From contig DATGXI010000064.1 in NCBI GenBank assembly GCA_035299065.1, positions 1 through 60,442 on the forward strand: DNA of 60,442 bases, in the 5' to 3' direction. Below, piece by piece: positions 18,268 through 26,968 of this stretch. The stretch comes from DASPJQ01 sp035299065 (GTDB lineage Bacteria; Bacteroidota; Bacteroidia; Flavobacteriales_D; UBA2798). The position numbers and the translations under genes are program-made. The notes under the pieces are model-generated. The model had not been told where the DNA came from. It did no database searches and worked only from the letters and a program-made list of their open reading frames with translations. The stretch's first letter is position 1, and the number at the start of each line of letters is the position of its first letter.

Positions 18268-19547
18268 GTATAAGAATAAGTGTTTTGGTCTTGTGTTTTC
18301 CATTTGTTGCAACTGCGCAACATTTTAAATGGGAAACCAAACTGGAGAATGTAAAAACAAGCGGGTACCAGAAAATATTGCTGGTACCCGATGTTACCGC
18401 GCAATTGCGTAACGACTTTACCGACATACGTATTTACGACAAGGATTTTTATGAAACGCCTTATTTGCTGTATAAAGACGAAGCCAAGCAAGGCCTTGAT
18501 CGTTTTGTGACCTACCAGGTGACCGATGTGCAATACAGCAATGGTTGTTGTTCCTATATAAAAGTAAAAAACTCAACGGGTAATCCCATTGACCACATTG
18601 TGCTGGAGGTTAACAATGCCGATGCACAACGCGCAATGAACCTTTCGGGTAGTTATGATGGCAACAGGTGGTTTACTGTGCGTGACCAGTTTGTGGTTGA
18701 AACATTTAATACCATGGTAAAAGGAGAAAAGAAAACAACCAGCCTTTTACGTTTTAATTTTCCTTTAACCGATTACAAGTTTTATAAATTTGAATTTGAT
18801 GATTGGCATTACTGGTGGCGCGATTATAAATACCCGGTTTTTGTTGTTCGTGCAGGTCATGTTGAACCAACCTTTGTACCAGAACGATGCCTTGAATTGC
18901 CAAAACCGGTATTTGAGCAAAAAGACACGTTAAAACAAACGCTTGTTTATTTTGGGTTTGCCGAGGATGAGTATGTTGACCATATTAAATTTAGCCTGCA
19001 CCAGGTCAAAAACAAGGATTACTACAGATCAGCTTCACTTTACGAAGTAATGCCTGCATTAAAGGGGAAAACCGAAGAAAGGTTTATCGCCTCAACAGTT
19101 TTATCGTCACTTAACGACAATGAAATTACGCTTGGAGGAAGAAAAGGGGGGAGTTTTGTACTCAAAATAAATAACGAAGACGACAGGGCACTTGTTTTAG
19201 ACGATATAAGAGCTCTGCAGGTGAAACATTACCTGGTGGCGGATTTGGAGGCAGGAAATGCCTATACCATACGTTTTGGTAACGATACATTACCAGCTCC
19301 TGTATATGATTTGCAATATTTCAAAAGTAAAATTCCCGATTCGCTTGAGGTGGTTAATGTGCTGGACCGTATTGACATTTCAAAATCGGAACAAAAAGTA
19401 AACCTGGTTGCAAATAATGCCAGTACTGAAAATACAAAAGGAACATTTTTTACCAACAAGACCATGATTTGGTTTGCCATTGGTGGAGTAGGAATTTTGC
19501 TGCTGTTCATGGCAAGCAGAATGTTGAGGGATATGAAAGAAAAATAA
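18264..19547 (+). CDS. DUF3999-like exported protein with C-terminal membrane anchor
   Basis: A signal peptide (LVLCFPFVATAQ) is followed by a mostly beta, discoidin-like ectodomain, with LEVNNADAQRAMNLSGSYDG and FEFDDWHYWWRDYKYPVF as recognisable stretches. One membrane helix lies near the C-terminus (about 400-420, MIWFAIGGVGILLLFMASR) with a short basic tail. The layout and its position next to DUF2339 support the DUF3999 family. It is translationally coupled to the preceding gene. No enzymatic motif is visible; a structural or binding role in the periplasm is likely. Confidence 0.8.
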   Translation: MSIRISVLVLCFPFVATAQHFKWETKLENVKTSGYQKILLVPDVTAQLRNDFTDIRIYDKDFYETPYLLYKDEAKQGLDRFVTYQVTDVQYSNGCCSYIKVKNSTGNPIDHIVLEVNNADAQRAMNLSGSYDGNRWFTVRDQFVVETFNTMVKGEKKTTSLLRFNFPLTDYKFYKFEFDDWHYWWRDYKYPVFVVRAGHVEPTFVPERCLELPKPVFEQKDTLKQTLVYFGFAEDEYVDHIKFSLHQVKNKDYYRSASLYEVMPALKGKTEERFIASTVLSSLNDNEITLGGRKGGSFVLKINNEDDRALVLDDIRALQVKHYLVADLEAGNAYTIRFGNDTLPAPVYDLQYFKSKIPDSLEVVNVLDRIDISKSEQKVNLVANNASTENTKGTFFTNKTMIWFAIGGVGILLLFMASRMLRDMKEK

Positions 19548-19625
19548 GAAATGTAAAAGAGGAAAGCGGGAAGGAGTAAATCAGAACCATTTTTGTTTTC
19601 TGTCTTCTGGTGTGAGTTTTTTTTG

Positions 19626-20348
19626 CTAATCAAGATGTGGCTTTGAATCCATGGCCTTATGAAAGAAAACATACCCAATGCCCAGGGTTGTGCCCAGGGT
19701 TATATTGTGTGTGGGTTTCCTTTCTTCGGTTATTCTAGCTGATCGCAGCCATGGTTCATTTATATCTTTTTTATAATTGGTGTTTTCAATTCCTGAGAGG
19801 CTTGCATCAGCCCGCACCGCTAAATCAATAACAATATTACCTGCAAAAACCTGTATGCCCAGGTATGTTGCTGCAGCTATGTCAAGGCTGTTGTATCCCT
19901 TTTGATGGTTAAAATCCAGTACGGTGCCACTTCTGTCAACCAAGGATGCTTTTCTAAGCACACCAAATTGCGGCCCTGCTTTACTTACAAAATGTATATC
20001 CTGGCTAATTGGAAACCGTAAGGTAAACATGATTGGCATTTTATAATACTCTAATTCGCGGCAACGGCCAACGTCATTTGTTTTGTACCATTGCCCCTGG
20101 CGTGAGTAAAGGGCGTGAATGGCAACTCCCAAATGACGATTGAATGAATACGCGGTTGATAAGCCAATTGAAGAACCAGGCGTTATGTAGTATGAAAAAT
20201 TGTTGTTTTTCACGTCATCCTCATTGTATAACCAGCTTAAATGTGGGGTTACTTCAAATCCAACCTGGAAAGGTTGCTGGGCATTGGTTGTGGTATAGCA
20301 GCATACGGTAAGTGCTGCCAGTAAAATGGAATAGAAATAATTTTTCAT
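19626..20348 (-). CDS. Outer-membrane beta-barrel protein (PorT-like, porin fold)
   Basis: About 240 aa with a signal peptide (LAALTVCCYTTTNAQ) and alternating amphipathic strands through to GTTLGIGYVFFHKA, the general pattern of the small 8-strand outer-membrane barrels common in Bacteroidota. YYITPGSSIGLSTAYSFNRHLGV and MPIMFTLRFPISQDIHFVSKAGPQ are typical strands. There is no enzyme motif. Two adjacent ATG codons are possible; the second is chosen because it lies 6 nt from a strong GGAGG, versus 3 nt for the first. It ends 78 bp from the convergent DUF3999 gene. Confidence 0.75.
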   Translation of the reverse strand: MKNYFYSILLAALTVCCYTTTNAQQPFQVGFEVTPHLSWLYNEDDVKNNNFSYYITPGSSIGLSTAYSFNRHLGVAIHALYSRQGQWYKTNDVGRCRELEYYKMPIMFTLRFPISQDIHFVSKAGPQFGVLRKASLVDRSGTVLDFNHQKGYNSLDIAAATYLGIQVFAGNIVIDLAVRADASLSGIENTNYKKDINEPWLRSARITEERKPTHNITLGTTLGIGYVFFHKAMDSKPHLD

Positions 20349-20353
20349 CATTG

Positions 20354-20361
20354 TCCTCCTT
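20354..20361 (-). promoter_or_regulatory. Strong Shine-Dalgarno site
   Basis: On the minus strand AAGGAGGA precedes the two ATG codons of the barrel protein. A near-perfect anti-16S match is unusual in Bacteroidota, where most genes lack one, as do its neighbours here. It favours the inner ATG. Confidence 0.6.
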
Positions 20362-20633
20362 CATCCTCGCTATTTTATTTTTTTACGTATTTTTTGATTG
20401 AATTGTTTATAGGGGTTATGAACATAGCTCATGTTAACTCCATTATGTTAGTGTTTGATTTTCAGGCAGTGTACTGGCTCTTTTCATGTGTATTATTTGT
20501 ATTTAAATTCTTGGTTTAAGGTAAATCACATTAACTTAGCTGGTGTTACATTAATTGAATGAAATGTTCATGTTTACATAAATTATAAATTACATGAAAC
20601 ATTGCTGTATGACCTTTAAAAATAGATTTATAT

Positions 20634-21035
20634 ATGAATTATTGGTTGGTTAAGTCAGAGCCGTTTACATTTTCCTGGGAGAAGTTTGTAAAGGATGGTA
20701 AAGCAATTTGGGACGGTGTACGTAGCTATCCCGGTCGCAAAAACCTGCGTGCCATGAAAAAAGGCGATAAGGTTTTGTTTTACCATAGCATGGAGGGAAC
20801 TGAAGTTGTTGGAATTGCCAAGGTGGTTAAAGAAGCGTACCAGGATCCAACTACGCAAGATGATTGGAGCGCAGTTGACCTTGAACCTGTAAAGGCCTTG
20901 AAAAAAAAGGTAACGCTGGCACAAATTAAAGAGCAAAAAAAATTACAAAAAATATACCTGGTGGTACAGCCGCGCCTGTCGGTTATGCCACTTGAAAAAG
21001 ATGAATTTGAACTAATCGTAAAAATGGGATCATAA
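20634..21035 (+). CDS. EVE domain protein
   Basis: A 133-aa single-domain protein of the PUA-like EVE family. NYWLVKSEPFTFSWEKFVKDG, then WDGVRSYPGRKNLRAMKKGDKVLFYHS and VVGIAKVVKEAYQDPT, are the canonical landmarks, including aromatic residues of the base-binding cage. EVE/YTH-like domains bind modified bases in DNA or RNA; standalone bacterial EVE proteins have been linked to modified-cytosine recognition and RNA metabolism, but no role is established for this one. Two small membrane-protein genes follow after 1 and 10 bp, so all three may share a transcript. Confidence 0.92.
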   Translation: MNYWLVKSEPFTFSWEKFVKDGKAIWDGVRSYPGRKNLRAMKKGDKVLFYHSMEGTEVVGIAKVVKEAYQDPTTQDDWSAVDLEPVKALKKKVTLAQIKEQKKLQKIYLVVQPRLSVMPLEKDEFELIVKMGS

Positions 21036-21036
21036 T

Positions 21037-21519
21037 ATGGCACACGAACGCGACCGAAAGAAATCGCCAGAGGAAATGGCGCAAATCATGAATGAATTAA
21101 AAAATCAGAAAGACATTCAAAAAAGTAAGGATGATATTAAAAAGGTTAAGAATGGCCAGATTATTATTTTTTTATTGGCAGGCTTAATGGTCCTGTCATC
21201 ACTTGTAGAATATTACCAACTGGGAGAAGAACCATTTGTATTTTACATTTACGCACCCATTGTAGCCATTTTTCTATTACTAGGGTTCCTTTATTTCAAA
21301 GATCCTGTCGCGGTTCCAACCATTGCCCTGGTGCTTTATTGCATATTAATAGTGATTGCGGGAGCAGGCGACCCTGTTAATATTGTAAAAGGGATAGTCA
21401 TAAAGGCATTAATTATTGTGGGTTTGGTACGCGCCATTAAATACGGTAAAGACTACAAGGTTGCCCGGGTTGCTTTGGAAAGCGATCCGCTTGATCAGGG
21501 CTTATTTGAACAAAAGTAA
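21037..21519 (+). CDS. Small four-helix membrane protein, first of a tandem paralogous pair
   Basis: 160 aa. A charged cytoplasmic start (RDRKKSPEEMAQIMNELKNQ) is followed by about four membrane helices between residues 45 and 140 and a short tail ending VALESDPLDQGLFEQK. The next gene shares the start, helix spacing and the tail motif DPLDQG, so the two arose by duplication. I do not recognise the family. It begins one base after the EVE stop codon. Confidence 0.75.
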   Translation: MAHERDRKKSPEEMAQIMNELKNQKDIQKSKDDIKKVKNGQIIIFLLAGLMVLSSLVEYYQLGEEPFVFYIYAPIVAIFLLLGFLYFKDPVAVPTIALVLYCILIVIAGAGDPVNIVKGIVIKALIIVGLVRAIKYGKDYKVARVALESDPLDQGLFEQK

Positions 21520-21529
21520 TTTTTAAAGC

Positions 21530-21988
21530 ATGTCAAACCGCGACCGAAAAAAATCACCCGAAGAAATGGCCGCACTTATGGCGCAATTAAAGCGCGATAA
21601 GGAAAAAAAGAAACGCCAGGACGCTATTAAAAACGTACGCAATGGTATGTTTATTCTGTTTGTTTGCGCCTTGCTTTGCGGTGGACTGGCATGGCTGGTT
21701 TGGTCGCAAACGTATAATACCAGTGCAACGGGTATGATTGGCGGTTGTTCTGGTGCTTTTATTTTGCTGGGTATCTTTTACAAAAAAGACCCCATGGTTG
21801 TACCTGTAATTGGCTTATGTCTGTATTGTTTTATTGCCCTGCTCACGCTTTCGGTTCTTACGTTCTTTATTCATTTCATGGTGATTTTTGGTTTGGCAAG
21901 CTGTATAAAATACGGCAACGATTACAAAGCGGCAGTGAAATTCAAGGAAACAGATCCGCTGGACCAGGGAGTTTTTGAGGAGAAGTAA
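21530..21988 (+). CDS. Small four-helix membrane protein, second of a tandem paralogous pair
   Basis: 152 aa, paralogue of the preceding gene: SNRDRKKSPEEMAALMAQLK at the start, four membrane helices, then KYGNDYKAAVKFKETDPLDQGVFEEK at the end. The termini are more conserved between the two copies than the helices, which suggests that the charged ends contact a common partner while the membrane part has diverged. Function unknown. Confidence 0.75.
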   Translation: MSNRDRKKSPEEMAALMAQLKRDKEKKKRQDAIKNVRNGMFILFVCALLCGGLAWLVWSQTYNTSATGMIGGCSGAFILLGIFYKKDPMVVPVIGLCLYCFIALLTLSVLTFFIHFMVIFGLASCIKYGNDYKAAVKFKETDPLDQGVFEEK

Positions 21989-22047
21989 GAAGTTTGAGTT
22001 GGTATACGTTCGGGATTGATCGAGCGTCTTGAATGATTATATCACAC

Positions 22048-22596
22048 TTAATTCATAAAGTAATTCATCTTGCCCGATTTCAGGTAATGATACTCACGTG
22101 TGATATAGGAAATCATTTTAGTGAAAATGGTAAATGCTGTATTGGTTTCATCGGTAATGTCCTTTTTTTGCAGCCTGAGCAATAGTTTCATGTAAAGGGC
22201 ATTCATGCATATTTCCACTTCATTGACCCCTGCATAACGGCTTTTTTCAGCAAATTCCGAAATGTATGGCTGGGCTTCAAAAAAGAACTCTTCGTAGTTT
22301 TTATCGCCAATGTTAAGCAGCGATGTGTGTACCATGTACAGCTCTTTTACAATCTCATTGAGTTCATGCAAGTGACCGCCTTCTTCAAGCGATTGAATGC
22401 GCATTTTTTCAATAAGCTGTGCGTACCAGTTTTTAAGTTTTTTTTCTTTGTGGGGTTCCAACCCGGCAGGTTGAATCACGTTAAAGTAAATGTCTTCAAG
22501 GTTTAAATGAAACCCACGAATAAGGTCTTCAACCTGCCACATGTAAAGCAGGTATTCGGCAATATTGGTCTTGAATTTTTCTTCGGCAACAAACAC
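22048..22596 (-). CDS. DUF4924 family protein
   Basis: An all-helical cytosolic protein of 182 aa. EEKFKTNIAEYLLYMWQVED at the start, LKNWYAQLIEKM, and HLHELNEIVKELYMVHTSLL mark the DUF4924 family, a Bacteroidota-specific group of unknown function. The start is GTG: an in-frame TGA lies two codons upstream and the family normally begins just before this segment. It follows the OmpH gene by 16 bp and is likely the last gene of a run that starts at the 83-aa gene. Confidence 0.85.
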   Translation of the reverse strand: MFVAEEKFKTNIAEYLLYMWQVEDLIRGFHLNLEDIYFNVIQPAGLEPHKEKKLKNWYAQLIEKMRIQSLEEGGHLHELNEIVKELYMVHTSLLNIGDKNYEEFFFEAQPYISEFAEKSRYAGVNEVEICMNALYMKLLLRLQKKDITDETNTAFTIFTKMISYITREYHYLKSGKMNYFMN

Positions 22597-22612
22597 AATT
22601 CAAACAGCGTTA

Positions 22613-23239
22613 TTATTTTTTATACTCGGCATTTAAACCACGGGCAACATCGGCTGTAATGTCATAAACGGGATTTCCATAAAACAGGGCGCCCACCATG
22701 CCATCACGCAATACGTAATCAATTTTATTTTCTTCACAATACCCCGACAGAAATTTTTTCAATGCAGCATCGCCTTTTATAAGGTTATCATTACGCATTT
22801 TGTCAAGCATGGTCATTTGTTCTTCTTTGTATTTACCATATTGCATTTCCAAACCCTGCATGGTTTGCTGGGCTTGCTGTTGCTCGCTTAACGTCATTGT
22901 GTTGTAATTTTTCTCAACGTTTTTTGCGTATGACATAAGGTAAGTTTCCTTTTTCTGAAGTTGGGTTTGTACCTCGGTTGACAGTTTATTTAAAGCCGCT
23001 TCTGCATCTTTGAACAACTGGTAGCTTGCCGATAATGAATCGGAATTGATAAAGGCAACACGTAATTCACCTGTGCTTTTATTGCCTTTAAAAACCGTAC
23101 TGGTCATAGGCGTTTTTTTAACTGGATCGGTTTTTACCGTTTCTTCAGTTTTACCAGCATCACCCGAAGGCCTTGTAAAAAACAGGTAGGCAACGGCAGC
23201 TGCCAGCACAATGTTAAACCCGATCAAAACTTTGTTCAT
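22613..23239 (-). CDS. OmpH/Skp-like periplasmic chaperone
   Basis: 208 aa with an N-terminal membrane/signal segment (LIGFNIVLAAAVAYLFF), a short linker, and the OmpH fold: RVAFINSDSLSASYQLFKDA, long coiled-coil tentacles (about 75-165), then DYVLRDGMVGALFYGNPVYDIT closing the beta base. Skp-like proteins hold unfolded outer-membrane proteins during transit through the periplasm. The N-terminal segment lacks a clear cleavage site, so it may remain anchored. Its neighbours are an unknown 83-aa gene (9 bp upstream) and DUF4924. Confidence 0.87.
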   Translation of the reverse strand: MNKVLIGFNIVLAAAVAYLFFTRPSGDAGKTEETVKTDPVKKTPMTSTVFKGNKSTGELRVAFINSDSLSASYQLFKDAEAALNKLSTEVQTQLQKKETYLMSYAKNVEKNYNTMTLSEQQQAQQTMQGLEMQYGKYKEEQMTMLDKMRNDNLIKGDAALKKFLSGYCEENKIDYVLRDGMVGALFYGNPVYDITADVARGLNAEYKK

Positions 23240-23248
23240 ATAACAGTT

Positions 23249-23500
23249 TTACTTTTTTAAATTAACTTTTTCAAATTCTTCCTTCATCTCCTTGCTCATG
23301 TCAAGAAAACGCTGGTATACTTTTGTAATAAAATCGTTATTAATGATTTTCTTTACATCTCCCAATCCCATAACATCCTGCTCGTTTACCTTATAAGATT
23401 GTTCAAGTGTTGCGGTTTCAAATTTCACAATATACTTTCCGTTCCACTGAAAAATAGTGATCTTGCAGGCAGGGTGTGCTATTTCTTCAATTACACGCAT
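23249..23500 (-). CDS. Hypothetical protein, 83 aa
   Basis: A small soluble protein: a beta-rich half (CKITIFQWNGKYIVKFET) and a charged helical half (YQRFLDMSKEMKEEFEKVNL). No signal peptide. It is first in a closely spaced run with the OmpH-like and DUF4924 genes, all on the minus strand. I do not recognise a characterised family; the layout suggests conservation in the phylum, which I cannot check. Confidence 0.65.
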   Translation of the reverse strand: MRVIEEIAHPACKITIFQWNGKYIVKFETATLEQSYKVNEQDVMGLGDVKKIINNDFITKVYQRFLDMSKEMKEEFEKVNLKK

Positions 23501-23645
23501 GTTGGTTTGTTATCCGTACTTGGTTTAGGCCTTATTGCAGGTATGACTTTCTAATTAACGAGTAAGGCGGGTTTTTATTTTTGATTTACGATTTGTAAAG
23601 CTTGACTTAATCATAACTGTTCAAATCATTCCTCAAAAACAGCCC

Positions 23646-24722
23646 TTATCCTTTTGTCCTCTCAAACTCTTTCATTACATCAACCAGTACCTGCACACTT
23701 TCAAGTGGCAAGGCATTGTAAAGCGATGCGCGGTAACCGCCAACATCCCTGTGACCACGAATCCCACTGATGTTAGCCGCTTTCCACATTTTGTCAAATT
23801 CAGGTTCAAGGGCTGCATCTTTCATAAGGAAGCATACATTCATTTGCGACCTGTCTTGAACAGTGGTAGTTCCGTAAAACTGGCTGTTGCGGTCTATTTC
23901 ATTGTAAAGTGTGTTTGCTTTTTCGGTGTTTACTTTTGCAATCCAGTTCAAACCACCGTTCTTTTTCAACCAACGCAGGGTTAGCATGGTTACGTATATT
24001 GGGAAAACAGGAGGTGTGTTATACATTGATCCCGCTTTAATATGCACCTGGTAATCCAGCATCGACAACATTTTACGTTCGGTTTTCCCCAGTAAATCAG
24101 TTTTTACCATAACCATTGTTGCTCCGGCAGGACCCATGTTTTTTTGAGCACCTGCATAAATCAGCCCGAATTTGTTTCCATCAACCGGTTTGCTGAAAAT
24201 ATCACTTGACATGTCACAAACCAATGGAACCGGTGAGTGAAAAGGGAAATCATGCATTTGTGTTCCGTAAATGGTGTTGTTTGATGTGATGTGGAAATAA
24301 TCAGCATCGCTTGGAATGGTATATCCTTTTGGGATGTAGGTAAACTTTTTATCTTCACTTGAAGCAACTACCTCGGTGTTTCCAATAAGTTTAGCTTCTT
24401 TAATGGCTTTTGTTGCCCATACGCCTGTATTGAGGTAAGCTGCTTTACCGTTAGTGCGCAACAGGTTATATGGCACCATGGCAAACTGCGTGCTTGCGCC
24501 ACCGCCCAGGTAAATAACTTCATAACCGTTTCCAACTCCAAATAATTCTTTTACCAGCTCACGTGCTTCGTCCATTACCGCTTCGTAATCTTTACTACGA
24601 TGTGAAATTTCAAGCAACGACAAATTAATGCCATTGAAATTAATGCAGGCATCGGCAGCCTGTTGCAATACGTCAGCCGGTAGAATGCCGGGACCAGCGC
24701 TGAAATTGTGGACTTTAGTCAT
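23646..24722 (-). CDS. serC: Phosphoserine aminotransferase
   Basis: A PLP enzyme of serine biosynthesis that converts 3-phosphohydroxypyruvate and glutamate to phosphoserine and 2-oxoglutarate; it can also serve pyridoxal phosphate synthesis. The start VHNFSAGPGILP is diagnostic. The phosphate-cup GGGASTQFAM, the Asp of VCDMSSDIFS and the Schiff-base Lys194 in YAGAQKNMGPAG are present, and RGHRDVGGYRASLYNALP closes the protein. The inner ATG (MTKVHN) was chosen: upstream in-frame ATGs add residues not shared by the family and lie in promoter-like sequence. Other serine pathway genes are not in the window. Confidence 0.95.
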   Translation of the reverse strand: MTKVHNFSAGPGILPADVLQQAADACINFNGINLSLLEISHRSKDYEAVMDEARELVKELFGVGNGYEVIYLGGGASTQFAMVPYNLLRTNGKAAYLNTGVWATKAIKEAKLIGNTEVVASSEDKKFTYIPKGYTIPSDADYFHITSNNTIYGTQMHDFPFHSPVPLVCDMSSDIFSKPVDGNKFGLIYAGAQKNMGPAGATMVMVKTDLLGKTERKMLSMLDYQVHIKAGSMYNTPPVFPIYVTMLTLRWLKKNGGLNWIAKVNTEKANTLYNEIDRNSQFYGTTTVQDRSQMNVCFLMKDAALEPEFDKMWKAANISGIRGHRDVGGYRASLYNALPLESVQVLVDVMKEFERTKG

Positions 24723-24845
24723 TGTTAGGGTTGTCATTGTTGTGGTTATTTTGCGTTTAAAGATAGCTATCCAACCAATATGGGAATGCAAATAAATGGT
24801 AATTTTTCAAACTTGTTACTGGTTGCGAAATAGTGTTTTACGGGC

Positions 24846-25706
24846 TTAGAATCGCCAGTTATACCCTAAACTTAAGGAAGTTTCATAAAAAAAGAAGTAT
24901 TGTTTTGCCTTGTATTTATTGATTTCGCAAAGCACATCGGGTAAATGAATATACCCGCCTTTGTTATTCCATAACACAAACAGGTTTTTAAGGATGTTGA
25001 AACGCAAGCCTGCATGCAAAGCCGCGCCCCAGCCTGCTACGTGAAAGACATTTGTGCCTTCAACATTAAATATGTCCACATCACTTCGGGGATAAAGTAC
25101 AGCCAGTGAAAGTCCCTGTACCACTGTTAACTTGCAAGGACCTTTTTTAGCGTCCCATAAAACACTGTAATGCTCAAGGGTTGTGTTCACGTAATTAAGC
25201 CCGTTTGTATGTTCGTACCGAAGGAAATCGGGGGTTAATTTTATGCTTTTATTGACGTATATGCCGGCAAAATTGTGTCCTTCGGGGGTGTCTTCAATGG
25301 TCCCGTTTATGGTGGAATACTGGTCTGCAACCATTACATACTTCATATGATCGGTACCCAGTGAAATGCTCCAATTGTCCCTGAAAAAGTAACCGCCATA
25401 ACCAATAAACTGGGGTATGGTAACCGAAACAAAATATTCTTTGAAACCAAACGGGGTAGGCCTGTCCCTGGCCACCACATCGCTCAGGGTAAAATCAATG
25501 CCGGGGCCTATAAAACTAATATCGCTTTTGCTGAAAAGGGCCCTGTTATATCCCCAATGGAAAAAAAACTCACCTTTTTTGAACTGGCCAGCTTTTGCCT
25601 CCTTCATATCCTTACACTCTGTACACTTGTTTTTACGTTGGCCAAATACGTTGGTACATGAAAACAAGGTAGCTGCTGTCAACAGCCCAATGGCAATAAA
25701 TCTCAT
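24846..25706 (-). CDS. Exported hypothetical protein, probable outer-membrane barrel
   Basis: About 286 aa. A signal peptide (MRFIAIGLLTAATLFSCTNVFGQ) is followed by a Cys/Lys-rich segment (KNKCTECKDMKEAK) and then repeated aromatic beta strands to FYETSLSLGYNWRF, where the terminal aromatic residue is typical of BAM-assembled outer-membrane proteins. The CxxC could bind a metal or form a disulfide. No family recognised. The ATG was chosen over an upstream TTG because it begins the signal peptide. It is divergent from a glycosyltransferase gene whose first ATG is only a few bases away. Confidence 0.68.
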   Translation of the reverse strand: MRFIAIGLLTAATLFSCTNVFGQRKNKCTECKDMKEAKAGQFKKGEFFFHWGYNRALFSKSDISFIGPGIDFTLSDVVARDRPTPFGFKEYFVSVTIPQFIGYGGYFFRDNWSISLGTDHMKYVMVADQYSTINGTIEDTPEGHNFAGIYVNKSIKLTPDFLRYEHTNGLNYVNTTLEHYSVLWDAKKGPCKLTVVQGLSLAVLYPRSDVDIFNVEGTNVFHVAGWGAALHAGLRFNILKNLFVLWNNKGGYIHLPDVLCEINKYKAKQYFFFYETSLSLGYNWRF

Positions 25707-25709
25707 AAA

Positions 25710-26837
25710 ATGCAACAATGCTTTTTTGTAAATTTATATCTTCGGCACGAGTTGGGAAAGCCTAAAACTATAAAAATATTAATAATTGCAGCGCACCGGT
25801 TTAACCGCTCTCCTAGTCAGCGATTTAGGTTTGAACAATATTTTTCCCACTTTGACAAAAATGGCATTGAATATGATTTAAGTCATATTATCTCTGAAAA
25901 AGACGATAGGTATTTTTATTCTGAAGGCTTTTTTCTTCGCAAATTATGGATCCTGTTCAAAGCATATATGAAGCGATGGAAGAATGTATTTACCTGTAAA
26001 AAATACGATGCTGTTTTTGTTCAGCGCGAGGCCATCATGACACGAACAACGTTATTTGAGCGCATGCTGGCAAAACGCAGGCCCCTTATTTTTGATTTTG
26101 ATGATGCCATTTGGAAAATGGATGTTTCATCAGCCAACAGGAACCTGAAGTGGATGAAAAATCCGAAGAAAACCGCACGCATCATAAAACATGCAAAACT
26201 GGTTATTGCCGGTAACAATTACCTGGCCAATTATGCACGGCAATTTAATGCCAATGTCAGGGTAATTCCAACTACTGTTGATACCGGTTTGTTTAAACCC
26301 ATTGCAAAACAGAATGAAAAAGTGGTAATTGGGTGGAGTGGAAGTAAGACCACTATTAAACATTTTGAATTGGCTATTCCAACCCTGAAAAAAATAAAAG
26401 CGACTTTTGGTGACAGTGTTGAATTTAGGGTGATAGGTGAACCTACCTATAAAAATGATGAATTGGCTATAACGGGTAAAGCCTGGAAAGCCGAAACCGA
26501 GGTAAGTGACCTGAATGCTTTTGATATTGGCATTATGCCTTTGCCAAATGACGAATGGTCAAAAGGAAAATGCGGTTTAAAAGGACTTACCTATATGTCA
26601 CTGGAAATTCCCACCATTATGTATAATATTGGGGTAAACAGCGAAATTATTAAGCATGGCGAAAATGGTTTCCTGTATGAAAACGAAAACGAACTCACAG
26701 AATTGTTGACCAAGCTGGTTACGGATAAAGATCTAAGAGAACGTGTAGGAAAAAATGGACGTAAGACGGTTGAAGAAAATTTTTCAGTTACAGCCAATGC
26801 ATCAGGCTACCTGGATGCGATTCGCAGTGTAATCTAA
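25710..26837 (+). CDS. GT-B glycosyltransferase (GT4-like)
   Basis: About 360-375 aa. The Rossmann-like N-domain begins TIKILIIAAHRFNRSPSQRF, DFDDAIW marks the middle, and the C-terminal nucleotide-sugar half has VVIGWSGSKTTIKH and the family-4 motif SKGKCGLKGLTYMSLEIPTI, where GT4 enzymes have the E-x7-E region; only one of the two acidic residues is evident. A donor-retaining sugar transfer in cell-surface glycan synthesis is likely. The start is uncertain: the first ATG gives 14 atypical residues and nearly abuts the divergent gene, while a TTG at 25752 starts close to the conserved KILIIA strand. No other glycan genes are adjacent. Confidence 0.83.
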   Translation: MQQCFFVNLYLRHELGKPKTIKILIIAAHRFNRSPSQRFRFEQYFSHFDKNGIEYDLSHIISEKDDRYFYSEGFFLRKLWILFKAYMKRWKNVFTCKKYDAVFVQREAIMTRTTLFERMLAKRRPLIFDFDDAIWKMDVSSANRNLKWMKNPKKTARIIKHAKLVIAGNNYLANYARQFNANVRVIPTTVDTGLFKPIAKQNEKVVIGWSGSKTTIKHFELAIPTLKKIKATFGDSVEFRVIGEPTYKNDELAITGKAWKAETEVSDLNAFDIGIMPLPNDEWSKGKCGLKGLTYMSLEIPTIMYNIGVNSEIIKHGENGFLYENENELTELLTKLVTDKDLRERVGKNGRKTVEENFSVTANASGYLDAIRSVI

Positions 26838-26891
26838 CCACAGGATTAAATATACTGATTGTTTTTTGTCTTTCTGATTTATAAATCAAAC

Positions 26892-26928
26892 AAAAAAGGG
26901 AACTGCATCTACTCAGTTCCCTTTTTTT
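26892..26928. terminator. Bidirectional intrinsic terminator between convergent genes
   Basis: GGGAACTG pairs perfectly with CAGTTCCC over an 8-nt loop, with A6 before and T7 after. It separates the glycosyltransferase gene from the convergent DUF4139 gene. Confidence 0.88.
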
Positions 26929-26968
26929 ATCCAATGGTTAACCACTGGTGTTGATTCACAGTGTTTGT

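Noticed and set aside
23581..23600. Further heptad array (GATTTAC, GATTTGT)
   Set aside because: Only two loosely matching units; not distinguishable from chance in AT-rich sequence.
24723..24791. Longer N-terminus for SerC
   Set aside because: The family starts at VHNFSAGPG; the extension covers promoter-like sequence (TATCTTTA on the minus strand).
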